A stretch of DNA of 44,964 bases, taken from positions 1 through 44,964 of the forward strand of contig JAQGMO010000170.1 in NCBI GenBank assembly GCA_028292315.1. Direction: 5' to 3'. This DNA comes from Herminiimonas sp. (GTDB lineage: Bacteria > Pseudomonadota > Gammaproteobacteria > Burkholderiales > Burkholderiaceae_D). Below, piece by piece: positions 32,504 to 40,387 of this stretch. The position numbers were made by a program, and so were the translations under genes. The notes beneath the pieces are model-generated. The model had not been told where the DNA came from and made no database searches. It saw nothing but the letters and a program-made list of their open reading frames with translations. Numbering within the stretch: position 1 is the first letter of the stretch; the number at the start of each line of letters is the position of its first letter.

Positions 32504-33391
32504 TTACAGCGAATCAGCTTGCTTCTTGCCACGCGTACGTAACGACAGCATTCCAAGAAGCCCAACGCCAAGCAACGCCAGCGGTGCCGGTTCCGGTACA
32601 GGTTGCGGTTGCGCGATCTCCAGTCTTTCCTGTGCGCCGGAAAGAAGGCTGAACTGGTAGATGCCGCTGGTTAGCGAGACCGTGTGCGAGTAGGCGGTCG
32701 GCGCGCTGATGAACGAGCCGTTGCCGCTGCCGGCGGAAGAACTGGTGCTGGCATTCAGTTCCGCCGGCGCAAAAATATCGAAGAAACCGCCGGCCCCCGT
32801 CACGGTAAAGCTGGCATTCACCTGGGCGCTGGCGCCATCGCCAAGGTCGGTCGTCGTTGCGCTCAATACGGCATCCGCTATCGTGCTCAGGGTAAAGTCG
32901 GTCGGTGTCGTGACGATGAGATTGATGGTAAAACCGGTGCTCGTTCCTGCCGCGGAAGCGGCTGTCCCTGAGGGCGACAGGTGGCCCTCAGCAACGATAC
33001 TGGCGGCGCCAGGTGGAACGCCGGTCAGGAGATTGCCCGTAATGGACGAATCGCCGCGGGTGCCGAACGCTGCGAGCAGTGCCGGAGTGAAGGTATTCTC
33101 GCCGGGGAAGGGGCCTGGGCCGGCAGTGGACTGGCGCACGTCCGAACCGGTCGTCAAGGTGCCGCCGGCCGAGGCGGCATCGGGCGTCGTAGCCGCGAAA
33201 TTCGCGGAACTGCTGGTAGTCACCGTTGCGCCGCTGATGGTCACGCCGGGAGCCGAAAGCCCGGTGAGAGTCAGTTCAGTGAAATTGATATTTGCATAAG
33301 CGTAAGGAATGGCTTGCGCAGCGCCGGATACGCCGACCACCAGCGTTGTCAGCGCGGCATGCAGAAGCAGTTTTAAACGTGACGCCTTCAT
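32504..33391 (-). CDS. PEP-CTERM sorting domain protein
   Basis: 295 residues from ATG 33391 (GGAG 7 nt upstream). A signal peptide (LLLHAALTTLVVGVSGAAQA) is followed by a long Thr/Ser/Ala/Gly-rich region of low complexity. The C-terminal PEP-CTERM signal is VPEPAPLALLGVGLLGML followed by SLRTRGKK: the VPEP motif, a hydrophobic helix and a basic tail. Exosortase would cleave it and attach or release the protein, as in biofilm/exopolysaccharide systems. No exosortase gene is in this window. The upstream region has a sigma-54 promoter and a distal repeat. Confidence 0.92.
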   Translation of the reverse strand: MKASRLKLLLHAALTTLVVGVSGAAQAIPYAYANINFTELTLTGLSAPGVTISGATVTTSSSANFAATTPDAASAGGTLTTGSDVRQSTAGPGPFPGENTFTPALLAAFGTRGDSSITGNLLTGVPPGAASIVAEGHLSPSGTAASAAGTSTGFTINLIVTTPTDFTLSTIADAVLSATTTDLGDGASAQVNASFTVTGAGGFFDIFAPAELNASTSSSAGSGNGSFISAPTAYSHTVSLTSGIYQFSLLSGAQERLEIAQPQPVPEPAPLALLGVGLLGMLSLRTRGKKQADSL

Positions 33392-33448
33392 GGAAGCTCC
33401 AATGTGAGTGATTGTTTTTATCGATACCCATACCTGCAATCCATGAAC

Positions 33449-33464
33449 AGCAAGCGGCGTGCCA
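33449..33464 (-). promoter_or_regulatory. Sigma-54 (RpoN) promoter of the PEP-CTERM gene
   Basis: On the minus strand TGGCACG-CCGC-TTGCT matches the -24/-12 consensus TGGCACG-N4-TTGCW completely. Transcription would begin near 33438, giving a leader of about 48 nt before the ATG at 33391. Confidence 0.85.
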
Positions 33465-33576
33465 CTTTTATACTTATAGTTAAATCAATGGCTTGGAGTG
33501 TTGGTTGTTTTGGCGGAAACAGAAGCCTGTAAGGATTCCCGACATTTCCTCCGGCTGCCGGCTTTTCCACCGTGAA

Positions 33577-33597
33577 CCGTAACAATTTCCGTAACAA
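33577..33597. promoter_or_regulatory. Direct repeat CCGTAACAA, possible enhancer site
   Basis: CCGTAACAA at 33577-33585 and 33589-33597, period 12 bp, centred about 130 bp upstream of the sigma-54 promoter. This is the usual distance for enhancer-binding activators of RpoN promoters (for example PrsR-type regulators in PEP-CTERM systems). The bound protein is inferred. Confidence 0.5.
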
Positions 33598-33907
33598 ATC
33601 AGAGCCGCCAAAATGAAACCCGCAGGAATGAAAAGGCCGCTCACGGTTGGTTTTTCGCAGACATTGCCGCCTTTCCGGTTCCAGTGCGGAGCCAATCCGT
33701 TCAGTCGAATGCCATTTGAAAAAACCGTTGCAGCAAAGGGCTGTAAAGTGCGGCGACATGTGCATGTGGACGGGTCGTTCCCGGCCGAAGACTCAAGGCT
33801 CAAGATTCAGGGCGACGGTCGGGTTGCCGAGTTTTGAGTGGCGTCAATATCCGATTTCCCACGCGTCATACGCTAGATGTCAATTCAGTCGAACGTGCAA
33901 AGGAGCC
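33598..33907. other. Intergenic region without a supported gene
   Basis: About 310 bp. Short ORFs exist in several frames (for example minus 33803-33480, plus 33613-33837), but none has a ribosome site, signal peptide or familiar domain. I see nothing else here. Confidence 0.5.
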
Positions 33908-33941
33908 GGAGTGATCGCGCTGTCGATCACTCCACGCGAAG
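33899..33941 (+). promoter_or_regulatory. Shine-Dalgarno, 10-bp perfect hairpin, then start codon
   Basis: AAAGGAG (33899-33905) is followed by GGAGTGATCG (33908-33917), a 6-nt loop, and its exact complement (33924-33933); the ATG of the next gene is at 33942. The SD is 36 nt from the ATG in linear distance but only about 10 nt if the hairpin folds. No other SD and no in-frame upstream start exist. It may also serve as a DNA operator. Confidence 0.5.
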
Positions 33942-34880
33942 ATGATCAAGGCGAACAAGGAAACAGGCAGTCGGTCCGGCGAAGCCGCGCTCGACTGCCT
34001 GATCATAGGCGCCGGTCCGGCCGGCCTCACCGCAGCGGTTTATCTTGCCCGGTACCGGCGGCGGGTACTGGTCGTCGACAGCAATGACAGCCGCGCCTCG
34101 CTGATTCCACTTTCGCATAATTTTCCCGGCTTTCCGTACGGTGTGAACGGCAATGGCCTGCTGCAGCGCCTGAAGGAGCAACTCACGCCGTACCGGGTTG
34201 AAGTTATCAACGATACCGTCATTGATCTTGAACGCCGGGAAAATCTATTTGTCGCGCGAGCGGAAGCGCAAACATTGAGTTGCAAAAATGTGCTGCTCGC
34301 AACCGGTATTGCTGATGAAGGCACAAAGTCGGGGGTATGGAATGACGGCATCCGGAGCGGTGCGATCCGCCTGTGCGCGGTTTGTGACGCTTATGAAGTG
34401 ATCGATCGAAAAGTCGCCGTCGTTACGCGGGGCCGCGCCGCTGTCAACCACGCGTTATTCATGCGCACCTATACCGCCGACCTGACCCTGATCCATGCGG
34501 ATCCGTCTGCCCCGATCAGCGATGCGGACAGCGCGGCGCTTGCCGACGCCGGCATCGAACTGATCGAAGATCCATCCCCGGCAATTCATGCCGGCAAGGA
34601 TGGGCATGCGGTGGTTAGCACCCAGCGTGGCGAGTACCGGTTCGAGGTGGTTTACCCGATGTTTGGTTGCATGCCGCGATCCGGACTGGCGGTCCGGCTA
34701 GGCGCGCAATGCGATGACGATGGAAATTTGATTGTCGACCAACACCAGGGCACATCGATTCCGGGACTGTATGCGGCGGGCGACGTGGTGAGCGGACTCA
34801 ATCAGATCAGTGTTGCGGCCGGACAGGCTGCGATTGCGGCAAAAGCTATCCATAACAGGACTGAACACCGGTTCGCCTGA
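33942..34880 (+). CDS. Thioredoxin-reductase-like flavoprotein lacking NADPH motifs
   Basis: 312 residues, the usual size for low-Mr thioredoxin reductase. FAD-binding [18 protein letters not shown] near the N-terminus, redox-active CAVCD (about residues 147-151), and C-terminal FAD motif [23 protein letters not shown]. The NADPH half is odd: the GGGNTA-like turn reads TRGRAA and the HRRxxxR motif for the 2'-phosphate is replaced by HADPSAP. So either NADPH is bound differently or another electron donor is used. It ends 41 bp from the convergent mhpR gene. Confidence 0.83.
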   Translation: MIKANKETGSRSGEAALDCLIIGAGPAGLTAAVYLARYRRRVLVVDSNDSRASLIPLSHNFPGFPYGVNGNGLLQRLKEQLTPYRVEVINDTVIDLERRENLFVARAEAQTLSCKNVLLATGIADEGTKSGVWNDGIRSGAIRLCAVCDAYEVIDRKVAVVTRGRAAVNHALFMRTYTADLTLIHADPSAPISDADSAALADAGIELIEDPSPAIHAGKDGHAVVSTQRGEYRFEVVYPMFGCMPRSGLAVRLGAQCDDDGNLIVDQHQGTSIPGLYAAGDVVSGLNQISVAAGQAAIAAKAIHNRTEHRFA

Positions 34881-34921
34881 TCCGGAGCGCAATCCGCTCC
34901 AGGAGCCTGCGCCATTCAGGT

Positions 34922-35755
34922 TTATTTCCTGGAATCGGAAGCTCCCGCCTCGAAGAGCTTTTGCTCCTGGATCAATTCGGCTATTTTTTCCACGGCCATT
35001 CGCAAAGGCGCTGCGTATTTTTGCACTGCCTGGTCGGTTGTGAGGGCACGCGTCAGGTACACCACGTTAAGAGTGGCCAACACCTTCTTCCTGTAAATCA
35101 CCGGCATCGCGATCGCACCGATTTTCTTTTCCGAGTCCCAGTCGCCGTTATTGGAACCGAAGCCGTCCTGGCGGACCCGCTTAACCAGGTTCCCGATATA
35201 GCGGGTATCACCGGCGAGGCGCGCCTGCTCATCGTCATTGGCGCGCAGCACGTGCAGGATATCTTCGCGCTCCTCTTCCGCGCAATGGGCAAAGTAAGCG
35301 CGTCCCGCCGCGGTCAATAGCATCGGCAAACGTCGGCCCACCATGGAACGATGAAACGAGAGCGGACTGAAGCGGTGCGTCGTTTCACGGATTTGCATCG
35401 CGTCGCCGCTCGGGGTGCTCAGGTCGGAAGGCCACACCACTTTCTGCAGCAGTTCGCCCATGACCGGCGCGGCGATGGTGGAAATCCATTCCGAGTCGGT
35501 GAACCCCTCGCTCAGTTCACGGACTTTGAGGGTTAGCCGATAGCTATCGTCCGATTCGCTGCGCCTGACATACCCTTCGTTGATAAGCGTTTCAAGCAGA
35601 CGGCGCACGGTAGTGCGGTGCAGTCCCGTAAGCTTGCCTAGTTCATTGCTGGTGGCGCGGCCTTTTTCCACGGTATTCAATGCGCGTAACAGTTCCAGTC
35701 CGCGAATCAGGCCGCGTACGGACTTGTATTGTGCGCCGCTTTCAATGTCAGGCAT
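34922..35755 (-). CDS. mhpR: MhpR-like IclR-family transcriptional regulator
   Basis: 277 residues from ATG 35755, equal to Escherichia coli MhpR in length. The N-terminal winged helix-turn-helix reads NELGKLTGLHRTTVRRLLET, followed by EGYVRRSESDDSYRL, then LSEGFTDSEWISTIAAP and TTHRFSPLSFHRSMVGRRLP, which I recognise as conserved in MhpR. The C-terminal effector domain would bind 3-(3-hydroxyphenyl)propionate-type inducers. The open frame upstream of 35755 overlaps the operator and is not coding. It is divergent from mhpA with a shared control region, and is expected to activate mhpA. Confidence 0.85.
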   Translation of the reverse strand: MPDIESGAQYKSVRGLIRGLELLRALNTVEKGRATSNELGKLTGLHRTTVRRLLETLINEGYVRRSESDDSYRLTLKVRELSEGFTDSEWISTIAAPVMGELLQKVVWPSDLSTPSGDAMQIRETTHRFSPLSFHRSMVGRRLPMLLTAAGRAYFAHCAEEEREDILHVLRANDDEQARLAGDTRYIGNLVKRVRQDGFGSNNGDWDSEKKIGAIAMPVIYRKKVLATLNVVYLTRALTTDQAVQKYAAPLRMAVEKIAELIQEQKLFEAGASDSRK

Positions 35756-35797
35756 GGAGTCATCCGATGGGGTCAACCCCGCTATGATACGGCGCGT

Positions 35798-35857
35798 GGT
35801 GCACTTAGTGCACACAAATGGAATAATTTTGTCGCCCGCGCCGCTTGTGCTTAATCT
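35798..35857 (+). promoter_or_regulatory. MhpR-type operator and promoter of mhpA
   Basis: The 17-bp palindrome GGTGCAC-TTA-GTGCACA (35798-35814) resembles the E. coli MhpR operator GGTGCAC-CTG-GTGCACA as I remember it. TTGTCG (35829-35834) and TAATCT (35852-35857) with a 17-bp spacer form a weak promoter that needs an activator. With a start near 35864 the operator centre is at about -58, the position described for E. coli. The block AATAATTTTGT (35822-35832) is shared with the promoter at 40124. Confidence 0.78.
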
Positions 35858-35900
35858 CTGGTCCACAACGCATTTTCGATCAGAAAAAATACACGCTTAT

Positions 35901-37580
35901 ATGGATATGCAAAACCACCTCCTCGAATCGGAAACGCATGCCGACGTTGTCATCGTCGGTGCCGGACCGGTTGGCCTCCTGACCGCAAATTACCTTGGTG
36001 CGGAAGGCATCAAGGTCGTGGTTCTCGAAAGTTTCGATGAACTGATCGATTATCCCCGCGGGGTCGGAATGGATGATGAATGCCTGCGTTCTTTCCAGGC
36101 GGTCGGACTGGCCGAAGCCGTGCTGCCGCACACGACGCCGAACCAGTGGATGCGCTTTATCACCGGCAAGGGCCGCTGCTTCGCATCGATTGAGCCGCGT
36201 ACCGACGACTTCGGCTGGCCGCGTCGCAATGCGTTCATCCAGCCGCTGGCGGACCAGGTGCTGTTCGAGGGTCTGGCGCGCTATCCGAATGTGGCGGTCA
36301 AGTTCTCGCATACGCTGGAAAGCTTCGTGCAGGATGACGGCGGCGTGACGCTGCAGGTGACGGACGGCGCCGGAAAAACGCTGCGTATTCGCTCGCAGTA
36401 CGTGATCGGCTGCGACGGCGGCCGCAGTACGGTCCGTAAAACCCTGAATATTCCCTTCGAAGGGGAAACAGATTCGAATCGCTGGATCGTCATCGACCTC
36501 AGGAACGATCCTCTCGGCACTCCGAATGCCTATATGCATTGCGACCCGTCGCGGCCCTACGTGTCGATCGCGCTCCCGCACGGTATCCGGCGCTTCGAAT
36601 TCATGCTGTTCGAGGGCGAGGCGCAAGGCGACGTGGTGTCGCCGGAAACCCTGCGCGTCATGCTCGCCAAGGTGATTCCCCATCCGGAACGGGTGGACAT
36701 GATCCGGGCCCGGGTATACACCCACAACGCCCGCCTGGCGGGGCGATTCAGGGAGAGGCGGGTGTTGCTGGCCGGCGATGCGGCGCACATCATGCCGGTA
36801 TGGCAAGGGCAGGGATATAACAGCGGAATGCGCGACGCCACCAATCTTGCGTGGAAAATGGCGCTGGTGGTGCGCGGCCTGGCGGATGCCAGACTGCTCG
36901 ACACCTATGGAGAAGAACGGCGCGAGCATGCCGCCGCCATGATCAGCCTGTCACTAACCGCCGGCAAGATTTTTTCGCCGACCAATCCGGCCGTTGTCGC
37001 ATTGCGTGACGGCCTGACCTGGTTATTGAATTACATCCCGCCGGTGAAACGCTATTTTGTCGAGATGCGGTTCAAGCCGATGCCGCGCTACCGGACGGGC
37101 GCGCTGGTATACGCCGATGGGGTCGATGCAAGTTCGCCGGTGGGCCGCATGTTTATCCAGCCGCAAGTCACGACCGCGGACGGCAGGACAGTAAAACTGG
37201 ACGACGTGCTTGGCTCGTCATTCTCGATCATTTGCTGGGGCATCGATCCGGTTTACTGGATGTCGGATGCGACGCGGGATTTCTGGAACAACCTCGGCGC
37301 AAAAATCATTTCGGTCCGCCCCACGACGCAATTGGCGTATGAAGTGGAGCGTCATTCGCCCGATCTGACCCTGATTGCCGATGCCCAGGGGCGGTTGAAG
37401 GAATGGTTCGGCAGCCACCCGTCATCGGTGGTTTTTCTGCGTCCCGACCGCTTCGTTGCCGCGATGTGCAAACCGCAGCAGGTCGATGCCACTACGGCAG
37501 CGCTGGCCGCCGTATTGCATGCCAAAAAAGGAATCGAACATGAAAGCAGCAAAGTTGCAATGCCCGTCCCACACCGCTAA
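35901..37580 (+). CDS. mhpA: 3-(3-Hydroxyphenyl)propionate hydroxylase
   Basis: 559 residues from ATG 35901, close to E. coli MhpA (554). Class A flavin monooxygenase: GxGxxG in DVVIVGAGPVGLLTANYLG, DG motif YVIGCDGGRSTVRK, GD motif VLLAGDAAHIMPVWQGQGYN followed by SGMRDATNLAWKM, and a thioredoxin-like C-terminal domain. The segment DYPRGVGMDDECLRSFQAVG is typical of MhpA. It adds oxygen to 3HPP or 3-hydroxycinnamate to give the catechol for meta cleavage. The other pathway genes (mhpBCDFE) do not follow; the next gene is a PRPP-synthetase paralogue. An ATG at 35907 is a possible alternative start. Confidence 0.88.
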   Translation: MDMQNHLLESETHADVVIVGAGPVGLLTANYLGAEGIKVVVLESFDELIDYPRGVGMDDECLRSFQAVGLAEAVLPHTTPNQWMRFITGKGRCFASIEPRTDDFGWPRRNAFIQPLADQVLFEGLARYPNVAVKFSHTLESFVQDDGGVTLQVTDGAGKTLRIRSQYVIGCDGGRSTVRKTLNIPFEGETDSNRWIVIDLRNDPLGTPNAYMHCDPSRPYVSIALPHGIRRFEFMLFEGEAQGDVVSPETLRVMLAKVIPHPERVDMIRARVYTHNARLAGRFRERRVLLAGDAAHIMPVWQGQGYNSGMRDATNLAWKMALVVRGLADARLLDTYGEERREHAAAMISLSLTAGKIFSPTNPAVVALRDGLTWLLNYIPPVKRYFVEMRFKPMPRYRTGALVYADGVDASSPVGRMFIQPQVTTADGRTVKLDDVLGSSFSIICWGIDPVYWMSDATRDFWNNLGAKIISVRPTTQLAYEVERHSPDLTLIADAQGRLKEWFGSHPSSVVFLRPDRFVAAMCKPQQVDATTAALAAVLHAKKGIEHESSKVAMPVPHR

Positions 37581-37837
37581 GGGGGCTAATTGACCTGGAC
37601 AGCACAATTGAAAACGCTGCTGGAAAGGCGAGCGCCGGCAGGCGCGCAGATCAGCGCATGCCGCGGAACTTCTTGAAAGCCCCGCTGCTCGAAACGGTCA
37701 GCGGCGCCTGAATCTAAACCGGTGATGCGACAGCGTGACGCATCTCTTGATCTGGCGAAACGGTGCAGCCGCAAAGCCGGCCCGGGCCGCCGTCGACGAC
37801 ATCGACCTGTTCCATGGCAAAACAACGCGGAACACCA
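37581..37837. other. Gap between mhpA and the PRPP-synthetase paralogue
   Basis: 257 bp without a convincing ORF. One inverted repeat, GATGCG (37724-37729) and CGCATC (37739-37744), lies about 95 bp before the next start. No T run and no clear promoter were seen. Confidence 0.45.
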
Positions 37838-38872
37838 ATGATGACAACTGCATCATTTCCTTATCCCGTCAGACCGGACGCCGCCGGATCGGATGATCTG
37901 GCCCTGTTCGCGCTCGGCGGCAGCCGCGAGTTCGGCGAACAGGTGGCGCAAGGGATGGGAATTCCCCTCAGCCGCCATGAAGAGCAGGAATTCGAAGATG
38001 GCGAGCACATGGCGCGGCCGCTGGTCAGCGTGCGCGGCAAGGATGTCTTCGTTATTCATTCCCTGTACGCCGACCGGCGCCAAAGCGGCAATGACAAACT
38101 TTGTCGCCTGCTGTTTTTTATCGGCGCGCTCAAAGATGCCGCCGCCGCACGGGTCACCGCGGTGACGCCCTATCTCGCCTATGCGCGCATCGACCGGAAA
38201 ACCCGGCCGCGGGATCCCGTCACGTCCCGCTATGTCGCCGCGCTGTTCGAGTCGGTAGGCGCCGACGCCATCGTGGCGATGGATGTCCATAATCTGGCGG
38301 CGTATCAAAATGCCTTCCGCTGCCGCACCGAACACCTTGAAGCCAACCCGCTGTTCATCAGGCATTTCAGCGCTGCGCTGGGGCCGGACGAAGAGGTCGT
38401 TGTCGTGTCGCCGGACGCGGGAGGAATCAAGCGCGCCGACCGCTTCAGGAAATCATTGGAAAAAGCGCTTGGAAAACCGGTAGGCGCCGCATTCGCGGAA
38501 AAATACCGCAGCGGCGGCGTGGTCAGCGGCGACATGCTGGTGGGCGAGGTTGGAGGAAAGCAGGCGATCATTGTCGACGACATGATCAGCACCGGCACAA
38601 CGATTGCGCGCACCGCAGCGGCCTGCCACGCTCGTGGCGCCGTCACCATCATCGCGGCGGTGTCGCACGGATTGTTCGTTGGCGATGCGAACAGCATATT
38701 ATCGGACGATGCATTGCAGCACATTGTCGTTACCGATACGGTGCCTTCGGCCGGCCGGCTCGAAGAGCGATTGAAGGCGAAGCTGACTGTATTGTCCGGC
38801 ACCGCGCTTTTTGCGTCCGCCATCCATGAAATCCATGCCGGCGGTTCGGTTAGCCGACTCCTTGAATCATGA
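37838..38872 (+). CDS. Divergent ribose-phosphate pyrophosphokinase (PRPP synthetase) paralogue
   Basis: 344 residues. Fold and motifs of PRPP synthetase: [20 protein letters not shown] with [28 protein letters not shown], the cation-binding region [21 protein letters not shown], and the PRPP/ribose-phosphate loop [13 protein letters not shown] near residues 243-256. The catalytic flexible loop (AEKYRSGGV) keeps Lys and Arg but otherwise differs from housekeeping Prs, as in the phosphoribosyl-transferring paralogues found in some proteobacteria. ATG at 37838 or 37841 is likely; 37814 is possible. The 3' end overlaps the CapA gene by 4 bp, so the two are coupled. Confidence 0.82.
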   Translation: MMTTASFPYPVRPDAAGSDDLALFALGGSREFGEQVAQGMGIPLSRHEEQEFEDGEHMARPLVSVRGKDVFVIHSLYADRRQSGNDKLCRLLFFIGALKDAAAARVTAVTPYLAYARIDRKTRPRDPVTSRYVAALFESVGADAIVAMDVHNLAAYQNAFRCRTEHLEANPLFIRHFSAALGPDEEVVVVSPDAGGIKRADRFRKSLEKALGKPVGAAFAEKYRSGGVVSGDMLVGEVGGKQAIIVDDMISTGTTIARTAAACHARGAVTIIAAVSHGLFVGDANSILSDDALQHIVVTDTVPSAGRLEERLKAKLTVLSGTALFASAIHEIHAGGSVSRLLES

Positions 38873-39921
38873 TGCGTCTGGCCGAACCGGCACCGGCGGC
38901 GCCCGCCATCCGTGTCATGCTTGGCGGCGATGTCATGCTCGGACGGCTCGTCGGGAGCGCCATTTCGAAATTCGGGCCGGATTATCCGCTCGGACCGATT
39001 GCCAGCCTTATGCGGCAGGCGGATATTACGATCGTCAATCTCGAATGCGCGATCACGTCCTCACGCGGACTGTGGCATGGCGCGCCGAAAGCCTTTTATT
39101 TTAGGGCGCCGCCCGAGGCGGTCGGAACGCTGGTGGGCGCAGGGATCGATCTGGTCAGCCTGGCCAATAACCATGTTCTCGATTACGGCTTCACGGGCTT
39201 GCTGGATACGCTCCATACTCTGCGTGATAGTGGCCTGCTTTACGCCGGAGCCGGCCCTGATATCGATGAAGCATTGCGTCCCGCGATAGCCGAGGCGGGC
39301 GGAGTCAGGTTAGGGATGGCCGCATTTTGCGATCATCAACAGGATTTTGCGGCACAAAAAAATAGCCCCGGGATGGCATGGCTCGACCTTGATGACGATA
39401 CGGCAACGCTGGGCGCGTGGCGCAACGCGTTAAAAACCTTACGTCAGGATCGGGTCGACTGGCCTGTCCTGTCCTTGCATTGGGGGCCGAACATGGCGTT
39501 GCGGCCGTCCGAGAAATTCAGGCGGCTTGCCCACGCCGCAATCGATATGGGATGGAAAATAGTGTTCGGCCACAGCGCCCATGTTTTTCAGGGCATCGAG
39601 ATCTATCGCGGCTGCCCGATTATTTATGCCGCCGGAGACCTGGTGGATGACTATCTTGTCGATCCGTATTTCAAGAACGATCACCAGTTATTGATTGAGC
39701 TGGAACTCGCGAAGCATGGCCTGGCGGCCATCGAACTTCACCCTGTGTTCATCGGCCGTTGCCAGACCGGACATGCCACTGCTGGGCAGGCCGCGAACAT
39801 TGCGAAGCGCATGGCCTTGCTGTGTGCCGAGATGGAGAGCGTTGTCCGACAGGATGCCGGGCAAATCCGGATAGATTGTCCGGCCGCTACGCACCCATGT
39901 AATAGCCCGTCCGAACCGTAA
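38869..39921 (+). CDS. CapA-family (PGA_cap) metallophosphoesterase-like protein
   Basis: 350 residues. CapA/PgsA-like fold with the calcineurin-type motifs [36 protein letters not shown] and [20 protein letters not shown] followed by AAGDLVDDY. No signal peptide or membrane anchor, unlike capsule-linked CapA, so it is probably cytoplasmic. It overlaps the PRPP-synthetase paralogue by 4 bp (ATGA), which suggests a joint role in phosphorylated-sugar or nucleotide metabolism rather than in poly-glutamate synthesis. Partner function is inferred. Confidence 0.85.
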   Translation: MMRLAEPAPAAPAIRVMLGGDVMLGRLVGSAISKFGPDYPLGPIASLMRQADITIVNLECAITSSRGLWHGAPKAFYFRAPPEAVGTLVGAGIDLVSLANNHVLDYGFTGLLDTLHTLRDSGLLYAGAGPDIDEALRPAIAEAGGVRLGMAAFCDHQQDFAAQKNSPGMAWLDLDDDTATLGAWRNALKTLRQDRVDWPVLSLHWGPNMALRPSEKFRRLAHAAIDMGWKIVFGHSAHVFQGIEIYRGCPIIYAAGDLVDDYLVDPYFKNDHQLLIELELAKHGLAAIELHPVFIGRCQTGHATAGQAANIAKRMALLCAEMESVVRQDAGQIRIDCPAATHPCNSPSEP

Positions 39922-40123
39922 AGATAAAGCGTCAAACTCGATGCTCATCGCATACGGTCCGGGATCTGCGGCCGCCCGAAAGATAATTCTAAAAGGCAAT
40001 CTTCATGCCCCAATGTAAAATACTTTAATTCAGGTATGTATTAAATTCGGTTTCAGTAATGAAAAAAATTGACATGGAATCGGGCCGTTTATCCTATGAT
40101 TCAATTTTGAATCATTTTCTGAC
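39922..40123. other. Gap after the CapA gene
   Basis: About 200 bp, AT-rich toward the operator at 40124. No supported gene, terminator or repeat seen. Confidence 0.45.
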
Positions 40124-40183
40124 GGTGCACTCCGTGCACATCTTTGCAATAATTTTGTTTCCCATTCGACAGGTTGTTAGACT
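40124..40183 (+). promoter_or_regulatory. Second MhpR-type operator and promoter, for the ABC transporter operon
   Basis: GGTGCAC-TCC-GTGCACA at 40124-40140 repeats the mhpA operator exactly outside the 3-bp centre. AATAATTTTGT follows at 40148-40158, the same 7 bp after the operator as at mhpA. TTGTTT (40155-40160) and TAGACT (40178-40183) take the positions of -35 and -10 with identical spacing (14 bp from operator to -35, 17-bp spacer). Predicted start near 40190, operator centre at about -58. Confidence 0.82.
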
Positions 40184-40213
40184 CGGCCAATATAACGATT
40201 TGGAGACTGCATC

Positions 40214-40378
40214 ATGGCCGACGCGGCTATACCCGCCGTTATCGGGCAATCGATGTCCCGCCCATTTCCTGCCCGGCCGGAAATCAACGCGTGCCGCGAC
40301 GCGATAAGATTGCAGCCCGCAGCAGGCAGTCACCATTTGGCGCACACATGCTGCATGGCTAAACCAAAATCACATTAA
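40214..40378 (+). CDS. Possible 54-residue leader ORF before livH-like gene
   Basis: ATG 40214 has GGAG 8 nt upstream and the frame stops at 40378, 9 nt before the permease ATG. It is Ala/Pro/His/Cys-containing, without a domain or membrane segment. It lies inside the predicted transcript and could couple translation to the permease or be chance. Confidence 0.25.
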   Translation: MADAAIPAVIGQSMSRPFPARPEINACRDAIRLQPAAGSHHLAHTCCMAKPKSH

Positions 40379-40387
40379 AAGGGATAA

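Noticed and set aside
33480-33803. 107-codon minus-strand ORF upstream of the PEP-CTERM gene
   Set aside because: It overlaps the candidate enhancer repeat and lies against the sigma-54 promoter; no ribosome site or known domain.
35756-35866. N-terminal extension of the mhpR frame
   Set aside because: It crosses the operator; the length from 35755 equals that of E. coli MhpR.
35580-35900. N-terminal extension of the mhpA frame
   Set aside because: It runs antisense through the mhpR gene and across the operator and promoter; homology to MhpA begins at 35901.
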